Positions 57,679-64,000 of a DNA stretch of 64,000 bases are shown in pieces. The DNA comes from Novosphingobium resinovorum. GTDB taxonomy: Bacteria > Pseudomonadota > Alphaproteobacteria > Sphingomonadales > Sphingomonadaceae. The notes beneath the pieces are model-generated. The model was not told the origin of the DNA and did no database searches. It saw only the letters and a program-made list of their open reading frames with translations. The stretch's first letter is position 1, and the number at the start of each line of letters is the position of its first letter. Both the position numbers and the translations under genes were made by a program. The DNA is taken from NCBI RefSeq assembly GCF_001742225.1, contig NZ_CP017075.1, positions 1,860,001 through 1,924,000 of the forward strand, written 5' to 3'.

Positions 57679-59004
57679 GTGACCGTCTCCCCGCCCTCTC
57701 CCGCCCGCCAGCTCTGGGCCATCGCCCTGCCCGCAATGCTGACCAACGTGGCCACCGCTCTGTTCGGCCTTGCCGACATGTGGGCGATAGGACGGCTCGG
57801 CGACGCCCCCGCGCAAGGCGCGGTCGAACTGGGGGCCAAGTTCATGCTGGGCCTGCTCAACGTCTTCAATTTCCTGCGCACCAGCACCGTCGCGCTGACC
57901 GCGCAAAGTAGCGGACGCGGTGACGGCGACGCGGGCGAGACGCTGGCACGCGCGATGGCGGTGGCGCTCGGCATCGGCGCGGTGCTGCTCACGGCCATGC
58001 CGCTCGCGATCCCGCTGGGCCTCGACGTGCTGGGCGCCGAGGGGCCGGTGCGCGAGGCGGCCCGCAGCTACGTCGCGGTGCGCTACTGGGCGGGGCCGGT
58101 GTGGCTGGCGAACTGCGTGCTGGTGGGCTGGCTGATCGGACAACGCAAGGTTCGCCATGTCCTGGTGGTCGAGATCATCGCGAACCTCGTCCACATCGCC
58201 CTCGACCTGCTGCTGGTGCTCGTCGTGCGCTGGGGCGTGGCCGGGGTAGCGACGGCGACGGTGAGTTCCGAAGCCCTCAAATTCCTCCTGCTGGCCGCGA
58301 TCGTCGTGCGCGAGGGCGCGGCGCGCGATGCGCTGGCGGCCCTCGGCCGCAAGGGGACGTGGGCACGGAGCGAACTCGCGCGGCTCTTCGCGCTCAACCG
58401 CGACCTGTTCGTGCGCACCCTGCTGCTGACCGGCTCGATCCTGCTGTTCGCCCGCGTCGGTGCGCGCGCCGGGCCAGTCACGCTGGCTGCCAACGGCGTG
58501 CTGTTCCAGATCTTCATGCTAGCGACACTCCTACTCGACGGGTTCGAGAGCGGCGCGCAAGTGCTCTGCGGCGAGGCGCTCGGCGCACAGTCGCGAGCGC
58601 GTTTCACCGCCGCCGTGCGCTCCGCTCTGGTATGGGGCGGCGTGACCGGGCTTGCCGTCGCGGCGCTTTACGCGCTGGCGGGCGCCCGGCTCGCGGCGGC
58701 GTTCAGCACCGACCCTGCCGTAGTTGCCGCGACCGCGCAGTATGCGCCTTGGCTGGCACTATTGCCGGTGCTAGGCGTGTCGTCCTTCGTGTTCGACGGG
58801 GTGTTCGTCGGCGCCGGTTGGACCCGGGCGATGCTGGGAACGATGGCGGCGGCGATGGCGGCCTACCTCGTCCTGCTATGGACGCTCCAGCCGCTCGGCA
58901 ATCATGGGCTCTGGGCGGCTTTCGCAGTGTTGTTCGGCGGCCGCGCGGTGGGCCAGGCGCTGGTCCTGCCGCGCCTGATCCGGCGCAGTTTCAGCGCTTC
59001 CTGA
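57679..59004 (+). CDS. MATE family efflux transporter (DinF-like)
   Basis: The 441-residue protein is read from GTG 57679 (VTVSPPSPARQLWAIALPAML); a GTG at 57598 would add a sequence unlike the family. Twelve helices and the MATE motifs (FGLADMWAIGRLG; AALYALAGARLAAAFSTDP) are visible. It exports cations or drugs by Na+/H+ exchange. Its 3' end overlaps the convergent DUF938 gene by 14 bases. Confidence 0.87.
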   Translation: MTVSPPSPARQLWAIALPAMLTNVATALFGLADMWAIGRLGDAPAQGAVELGAKFMLGLLNVFNFLRTSTVALTAQSSGRGDGDAGETLARAMAVALGIGAVLLTAMPLAIPLGLDVLGAEGPVREAARSYVAVRYWAGPVWLANCVLVGWLIGQRKVRHVLVVEIIANLVHIALDLLLVLVVRWGVAGVATATVSSEALKFLLLAAIVVREGAARDALAALGRKGTWARSELARLFALNRDLFVRTLLLTGSILLFARVGARAGPVTLAANGVLFQIFMLATLLLDGFESGAQVLCGEALGAQSRARFTAAVRSALVWGGVTGLAVAALYALAGARLAAAFSTDPAVVAATAQYAPWLALLPVLGVSSFVFDGVFVGAGWTRAMLGTMAAAMAAYLVLLWTLQPLGNHGLWAAFAVLFGGRAVGQALVLPRLIRRSFSAS

Positions 59005-59596
59005 AGACCAGCATCAGGTTGTTGGCGGGCATCTCGACGACACTGTCGAACGCCAGGCCATTGTCCAGAGCGCAGGCGCGCACGGTTTCCACGCTGCGCA
59101 GGCCCCATTCCGGATTGCGCCGTTTGAGGTCCTCGTCGAAGGCCGCATTGCTGGGCTCGAGCGTCAGCCCCTCTCGCCGATAGGGGCCGTACAGCACCAG
59201 CGGGTAGCCCGATTCCAGCACCCGCGCGGCGCCGGCCATGAGGCCCTCGGTCGCGGTCCAGGGGCTGATGTGGATCATGTTGATGCAGACGACCGCCTGT
59301 GCCTCCGTGATCGGCCATTCATGCGAGGCCGCGTCCAGTTCCAGCGGCGCGCGCAAGTTTGCGAGCTCCGCCTGCTCCCCCCACGCCGCGATCGAGGCGC
59401 GGGCGTTGTCGTCGGGATCGGTCGGCTGCCAGACGAGGTCGGGCAAGGCGGCGGCGAAGTGGATGGCATGCTCGCCGGTGCCGCTGGCGATCTCCAGCAC
59501 ATGGCCGGATACCGGCAGCACGTCGCGCAGGACCGACAGGATCGGGTCACGGTTGCGGGCAGTGGCGGGAGCCTCTCGGCGGGCGTCGTTTTCCAT
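58991..59596 (-). CDS. DUF938 SAM-dependent methyltransferase-like protein
   Basis: The 201-residue protein has the SAM-binding motif LEIASGTGEHAIHFA (about 34-48), a post-motif WQPTDPD and INMIHISPW, typical of DUF938. The substrate is not known. It ends inside the MATE gene on the other strand. Confidence 0.87.
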   Translation of the reverse strand: MENDARREAPATARNRDPILSVLRDVLPVSGHVLEIASGTGEHAIHFAAALPDLVWQPTDPDDNARASIAAWGEQAELANLRAPLELDAASHEWPITEAQAVVCINMIHISPWTATEGLMAGAARVLESGYPLVLYGPYRREGLTLEPSNAAFDEDLKRRNPEWGLRSVETVRACALDNGLAFDSVVEMPANNLMLVFRKR

Positions 59597-59763
59597 TGCC
59601 TTGCAATGGGATCGCCGCCCCGGTTCGGCAAGAGCGACCTGCGCCCGAAGGGTGCGTCGGCCGGACGGAAAGCGGGGGGACTGGGGGGCTGTCTGTGCTT
59701 TCGGTCCGGCCGACGCGCCGGTGCCGCCTGTTTCGGGGGCGGCGACACCGGCTGTCTGGTAAC

Positions 59764-61314
59764 TCAGTGCCCTGCGGCGGGCTTCACGTTCTTGGGCGGG
59801 CGCGGAGCCAGCCAGATGGTCATCGCGGCAAGGAACAGGGCGATGGCGCTGATCACGAACAGCTCACCCGTGGCCACCGCGGTGCCCTGATTCTCGACCA
59901 TCTGCGCGATCGCCACGCGCGCCTGCTCGGCACTGAAGCCCTGCTGCTGGAGCGCCTGCGAGGTCGCGTCCGCCCCGTTGAGCACGCCCGACAGGTCGGC
60001 ACTGCGCGAGCGCGACATGTCGCTCCACACGGTGGTGATGATCGCCGTCGCCACCGCGCCTGCCAGGGTTCGCCCGAAGTTGGCGATACCGGCGGCCGAG
60101 GCGGTCTCGTGCGGCTGCACCGAACTGAGGCTGATGGTGGTGAGCGGCACGATCATCAGCGAGACGCCGACACCCTGCAGCAGCTGCGGGATGGCAATCG
60201 TCCAGAACGTGATGTCGGTAGACCATGTCATGCGCATCAGCGCGCAGACACCGATCCACGAGACGCCGATAAACACCAGCAGGCGCGGGTCGAACCGCTT
60301 CATCAGCGCTGGCACGAAGGGCGATGCGACCACCGCCAATACGCCCGAGAAGGCCATCGCCCGCCCCGCCTCCGTGGCGGTATAACCCATCGAGGTCTGA
60401 AGCCACTGCGGGATGACCACGATCGAGGCGAAGTACGTACCGAAAGCAATCGTCAGCGAGGCCGTGGACGCAGAGAACCCTCGATAGCGGAACACGCTGA
60501 GGTTCACGATCGGGTGTTCCTCGGTCAGCTCCCATATCAGGAAGGCGATGAAGAACACGCCCGCGATGCACGCCAGCGCGACGATCTTGGTGGACGAGAA
60601 CCAGTCCTCGTCCCGCCCGAGGTCGAGCATCATCTGGAACGCGCCGATGAAGATCACCATCAGCGCCAGCCCGATCTTGTCGATCGGCAGCTTCTGGGTC
60701 GGCGTTTCCTGTCCACGCAGCAGCACCGCCACGCCGAAGAAGATCAGCGCCACGATCGGCACGTTGATGAAGAAGATCCACTCCCACGACCAGTTGTCGG
60801 AGATGTATCCGCCCAGGATCGGACCGGCGATCGGCGCGGTCACGACCGTCATCGCCCACATCGCCATCGCCTTGGGCTGCATCTCCTTGGGGAAGATCTT
60901 CAGCATCAGCGTCTGCGTCAGCGGCATCAGCGGCCCGCCGCAGAAGCCCTGCCCGAGACGGAAGATGACCAGTGCCGAAAGCGTCCCCGAAAGCCCGCAC
61001 AGCGTCGAGAATATCCCGAAGCCGACCAGCGAGAACATGAACACCCGCAAGGCGCCGAAGCGGTTGGCGAGCCAGCCCGTCAACGGCACGCAGATCGCCT
61101 CGGCGACCGCGTAGGACGTGATGACCCAGGTGCCGCTCGACACCGAGACGGCAAGGCCGCCCGCGATGTGCGGCACCGAAACGTTGGCGATCGTGGTGTC
61201 GAGCACGACGATGAAGTTGGCCATGGCGAGCACGAAGCCCGCCAGGATCAGCTTGGCGCCGGTCAGCGGTGGTCCGCCTTCCTGCGCCGCTGCAGCCGGA
61301 GCGCCGCCGGCCAT
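59764..61314 (-). CDS. DHA2 family MFS drug exporter (EmrB-like)
   Basis: The 516-residue protein has 14 helices and DHA2 motifs LDTTIANVSVPHIAG (motif D1), GWLANRFGALRVFMFS and PIAGPILGGYISDNWSWEWIFFINVP (motif C region). It is the pump of a tripartite system; its start overlaps the EmrA gene stop by one base. Confidence 0.94.
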   Translation of the reverse strand: MAGGAPAAAAQEGGPPLTGAKLILAGFVLAMANFIVVLDTTIANVSVPHIAGGLAVSVSSGTWVITSYAVAEAICVPLTGWLANRFGALRVFMFSLVGFGIFSTLCGLSGTLSALVIFRLGQGFCGGPLMPLTQTLMLKIFPKEMQPKAMAMWAMTVVTAPIAGPILGGYISDNWSWEWIFFINVPIVALIFFGVAVLLRGQETPTQKLPIDKIGLALMVIFIGAFQMMLDLGRDEDWFSSTKIVALACIAGVFFIAFLIWELTEEHPIVNLSVFRYRGFSASTASLTIAFGTYFASIVVIPQWLQTSMGYTATEAGRAMAFSGVLAVVASPFVPALMKRFDPRLLVFIGVSWIGVCALMRMTWSTDITFWTIAIPQLLQGVGVSLMIVPLTTISLSSVQPHETASAAGIANFGRTLAGAVATAIITTVWSDMSRSRSADLSGVLNGADATSQALQQQGFSAEQARVAIAQMVENQGTAVATGELFVISAIALFLAAMTIWLAPRPPKNVKPAAGH

Positions 61315-62453
61315 CAGTCGTTGTCCGTCAGGTCGATCTCGGCTTCCATCGACAGGCCGATGCGCAGCGGATGCTCCTTCAGCTCCTTGGGATCGAGCTG
61401 GATGCGCACCGGCAGGCGCTGCACCACCTTGATCCAGTTGCCGGTCGCGTTCTGCGCCGGGATCAGCGAGAACGCCGCGCCGGTGCCGCCCGAGAAGCCG
61501 ACGACCTTGCCGTGGTATTCGACCTTGCCGCCGTAGAAGTCGGAAGTCAGCGTAGCCTTCTGGCCCGAGCGGACCTTGCCGAGCTGGTCTTCCTTGAAGT
61601 TCGCGTCGACGTAGAGTTCACCCACCGGCACGACGGTCATCGCCGCCTGCCCGCTCTGGATGCGCTGGCCGACCTGGATGCTGCGCCGGGACACGACGCC
61701 GTCGATCGGCGCGCGCACGATGGTGCGTTCGAGGTCGAGCTTCGCCTGCTCCAGCTGGGCCTGCGCCTGCAGGATCTCCGGCGCGGTCTGCAGGGTCGTG
61801 CCCTTGGTGAGCGCGACGGCGGCCTCTTCCTGGCGGCGGGCGCTGCGGGCGTTTTCCTGCGCCTGCGCGACGGCCGCCTGGGCCTGCTGGTAGGATGCCT
61901 TTGCCGAGTCCAGCGCCTGGCGCGCGGTCGTCAGTTCCTCATTGGACACCGCGCCGGTGCCCGAAAGGGCCGCACGGCGCTTGTAGTCTTCCTGGGTCTT
62001 GGTCAGCGTCGCCTGCGCGGAGGCGAGCCCGGCGCGCGCGGTGTTGATCTGCGCGTCGCTCGCCCCGGCGGCGGCGCCCAGCGCCGCGTTGTTGGCGATC
62101 GACTGGCCGTAGCGGCGCTGCATCATCGCAAGGTTGGCTTCGGCCTGCTGGACCGCGATCTTCTGGTCGGAGTCCTCGATGCGGAACAGCAGCTGGCCCT
62201 TGCGCACCGGCTGGGTGTCGGTGACGAGCACCTCGACCACGCGGCCCGAAGTCAGCGGGGTGACCTGCGCGTTCTCACCGGCGACATAGGCATTGTCGGT
62301 CGAGACCGTGCGGCTGCCGATGAACTCCGCGTAGAGGAACCAAAGCCCGCCGATCACGACGACTGCGCCGCCAAGGCCGAGCAGAAGGTTCTTGCGCTTG
62401 CTCTTGTCCACGACGGTGCTCGAACCGGCGTCGTTGGGGGTTTCGTCACTCAT
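61314..62453 (-). CDS. EmrA-type membrane fusion protein (HlyD family)
   Basis: The 379-residue protein starts at ATG 62453. One N-terminal transmembrane helix (about 22-44), the lipoyl/barrel half-motif VTPLTSGRVVEVLVTDTQPV, a long coiled-coil (about 100-230) and VRAPIDGVVSRRSIQVGQRI. It bridges EmrB to the outer-membrane channel and is overlapped by both neighbours. Confidence 0.94.
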   Translation of the reverse strand: MSDETPNDAGSSTVVDKSKRKNLLLGLGGAVVVIGGLWFLYAEFIGSRTVSTDNAYVAGENAQVTPLTSGRVVEVLVTDTQPVRKGQLLFRIEDSDQKIAVQQAEANLAMMQRRYGQSIANNAALGAAAGASDAQINTARAGLASAQATLTKTQEDYKRRAALSGTGAVSNEELTTARQALDSAKASYQQAQAAVAQAQENARSARRQEEAAVALTKGTTLQTAPEILQAQAQLEQAKLDLERTIVRAPIDGVVSRRSIQVGQRIQSGQAAMTVVPVGELYVDANFKEDQLGKVRSGQKATLTSDFYGGKVEYHGKVVGFSGGTGAAFSLIPAQNATGNWIKVVQRLPVRIQLDPKELKEHPLRIGLSMEAEIDLTDND

Positions 62454-63900
62454 CGGGGGTGGCCTTCTTGGCTGAAGCGTCTGCATAACCGCCGCCCAGG
62501 GCGCGCTTGAGCGCGACTTCGCTGGCGAGCGTGGCGAAATGGGCGTCGACCGCGCCGAGGCGGGTGTCGAGCGCGGTGGTTTCGGCGCTGAGCACGTCGA
62601 TATACGTGCTCAGACCGCCCTTGTAGCGCTGGAGCGCGAGGCCATAGGCGGCGTTCGCCTCGGTCCGGGCTTCGAGCGCGTGGCGCTCCTGCTCACCGGC
62701 CGAAGTGCGGGTGGAAAGCGCGTCGGCGACTTCCTGCAGCGCACCGATCACCGACTTGTTGTAGCTGGCGACCATCGTGTCGTAGCCGCCGCGTGCCAGG
62801 CGATAGCGACCCGAAAGCGCGCCGCCCTGGAAGATCGGCAGGCTCACCGCCGCACCCGCGCTGCCATAGTCCGAACCGCCGTCGAACAAGTGCGAGATGC
62901 CCAGCGAGCTGAGGCCGATGAGGCCGCTCAGCGAGATGTCGGGAAGGAACGACTTCTTCGCATACTCGACGCCCTTGTCGGCCGCTTGCACCAGCTTGCG
63001 CGACATGACGATGTCGGGGCGACGACCGGCGAGCGCGATGCCCGCATCGGCCGGCACCGGCGTCGCGGCGATGGTCGCGATGGACGGGGGGGTGAGCGTC
63101 AGGGTGCGATCGGGACCGGCGCCGAGCAGCGCGGCGAGCGCGTGGCGGCGCTTCTCGATCTGCTCGCGGTTGGCGGCGACGTCGATGCGCGCGCGGGCGG
63201 CTTCGGCGTTGGACTGGCGCAGCGGGCTCTGGTTGTCGAGGCCCTGCGTCACGCGCTGGCCGACCAGCTTGGCCGAACCTTCGCGCGCGGCCAGCGTCTC
63301 GTCGAGCACCTTCTGGCGTTCGAGCAGGCGGCCGAGGTCGAAGTAGGACGACACGACTTCCGAGGCGAGCACCAGTTCGGCCTGCCGCTCGTCGGCGACG
63401 GCGGCCTCGGCAGCCGAAGTCGCGGCCGCAAGCAGTGCGCGGTTCTTGCCCCAGATGTCTAGGTTGAGGTTGGCGGACAGGGCAAGCATGCCATAGTCCT
63501 TCCAGCCCTTGGGCAGCGCGGCGACCGGAGTGCCGTTGTTGTAGCTCTGCTTCTCGACCGAGGCCGAGCCCTGCCCGCCGATGCTGGGCAGCAGCGCGGC
63601 ACGCGAGGATTCTAGCGCGCCCTGCGCCTGGCGGATGCGGGCCAGCGCGGTGGCGACGTCGGGCGAACCCTTGATCGCCTCATCCACCAGACCGTCGAGC
63701 TGGGGATCGCCGTAAGCGGTCCACCAGCGCTCCTGCGGCCATTCGGCAGCGGTGCCCTGGATCGAGGCGGCGCTGTCGAGGGTCGACGGCGGGCGCAGCT
63801 CGGGACGTGGCCCAAGGTCGGGCGCACCGCACCCGGCGAGCGAACTGGAGGCGATCAGCAGCGCGGCCGTCGCGACTCGGGGGGAGAATTTTGTACTCAT
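62446..63900 (-). CDS. NodT/OprM family outer-membrane efflux lipoprotein
   Basis: The 484-residue protein starts at ATG 63900. It has a lipoprotein signal ending LAGC (Cys24), then two OEP repeats with long helices (RIRQAQGALESSRAALLPSIGG; SVIGALQEVADALSTRTSAGEQE). The trimer forms the outer-membrane tunnel. It overlaps the EmrA gene by 8 bases and is the first gene of the operon, next to the operator. Confidence 0.93.
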   Translation of the reverse strand: MSTKFSPRVATAALLIASSSLAGCGAPDLGPRPELRPPSTLDSAASIQGTAAEWPQERWWTAYGDPQLDGLVDEAIKGSPDVATALARIRQAQGALESSRAALLPSIGGQGSASVEKQSYNNGTPVAALPKGWKDYGMLALSANLNLDIWGKNRALLAAATSAAEAAVADERQAELVLASEVVSSYFDLGRLLERQKVLDETLAAREGSAKLVGQRVTQGLDNQSPLRQSNAEAARARIDVAANREQIEKRRHALAALLGAGPDRTLTLTPPSIATIAATPVPADAGIALAGRRPDIVMSRKLVQAADKGVEYAKKSFLPDISLSGLIGLSSLGISHLFDGGSDYGSAGAAVSLPIFQGGALSGRYRLARGGYDTMVASYNKSVIGALQEVADALSTRTSAGEQERHALEARTEANAAYGLALQRYKGGLSTYIDVLSAETTALDTRLGAVDAHFATLASEVALKRALGGGYADASAKKATPDE

Positions 63901-63933
63901 CGGTACGGTCCAAATCGTTTGCCGGCTTGTTTC

Positions 63934-63963
63934 TGTCAATAAAAAACTGTACTAGAGAGTACA
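63934..63963. promoter_or_regulatory. Efflux-operon promoter and palindromic operator
   Basis: A leftward TTGACA (63934-63939) is a good -35 box for the efflux operon. The palindrome TGTACT-AGAG-AGTACA (63948-63963) lies upstream of it and three bases before the divergent gene, as expected for a regulator that controls both. Confidence 0.55.
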
Positions 63964-63965
63964 CC

Positions 63966-64000
63966 ATGATGGAAAAGACCGGAATTTCAAAGCGCGAGGC
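63966..64000 (+). CDS. N-terminal fragment, probably the efflux regulator
   Basis: Only 11 residues (MMEKTGISKRE) are present before the window ends; ATG 63969 is an alternative start. Location divergent from the efflux operon next to a palindrome favours a TetR or MarR type repressor, but the sequence itself does not show it. Confidence 0.4.
   Translation, partial: MMEKTGISKRE

Overview
The window is chromosomal DNA from a GC-rich alphaproteobacterium, most likely a sphingomonad (Novosphingobium/Sphingobium type). The evidence is an alphaproteobacterial gene complement (NDUFA12-like subunit with a DUF2155 lipoprotein, DUF3297, an ScfR/RamB-like regulator beside isocitrate lyase), a TonB-dependent receptor next to cytochrome P450/ferredoxin catabolic genes, and several intergenic inverted-repeat families. 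The genus is inferred, not proven.

About 0-31 kb is mostly core genome. It holds a truncated ParA gene, a SPOR/Sel1 protein, a DUF418 membrane protein, bfd-bfr iron storage, an AI-2E family exporter, der, a CHAP protein, tRNA-Val, serS, surE with a degenerate LysM-M23 protein and a potassium channel in one overlapping run, rimO, tenA, a CinA-type protein, a TauD-like dioxygenase, rplA-rplK, two acyltransferases, nusG-secE, a GT-C-like membrane protein, tRNA-Trp, aat/DUF2155/NDUFA12, an SDR, DUF192-recX, a fatty-acyl-AMP ligase and an MFS transporter. Two near-identical small-RNA-like units flank tenA. The usual tRNA-Trp/secE/nusG/rplKA neighbourhood is split by three cell-surface type membrane genes.

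About 31.9-34.4 kb holds a palindromic MITE-like element directly beside an intact 1.8-kb insertion sequence. The IS has 14-bp terminal repeats and a 5-bp target duplication, and it carries a divergently transcribed passenger gene as well as its transposase. It sits on the stop codon of a DUF2721 gene. Mannose-phosphate genes (PMI and GDP-mannose pyrophosphorylase) and a TonB-like protein follow.

About 37-57 kb is an accessory catabolic region: dienelactone-hydrolase-like protein, TonB-dependent receptor, APH-like phosphotransferase, type III CoA-transferase, DUF35 Zn-ribbon plus Cys-less thiolase (aldolase-like pair), amidohydrolase, P450, a glyoxylate module (ScfR/RamB-like regulator, aceA), a PAS-GGDEF-EAL protein, TetR regulator, 2Fe-2S ferredoxin, second P450 and an alpha/beta hydrolase. 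A recurring 15-bp motif in four of its promoters suggests that much of it is a regulon. The content fits uptake, oxidation, CoA activation or transfer and side-chain cleavage of a cyclic or terpenoid/steroid-like compound, but the substrate cannot be read from sequence.

About 57.6-64 kb carries a MATE exporter, a DUF938 methyltransferase and a tripartite drug-efflux operon (outer-membrane NodT/OprM-type, EmrA, EmrB), with a palindromic operator shared with a divergent gene that runs off the window end.
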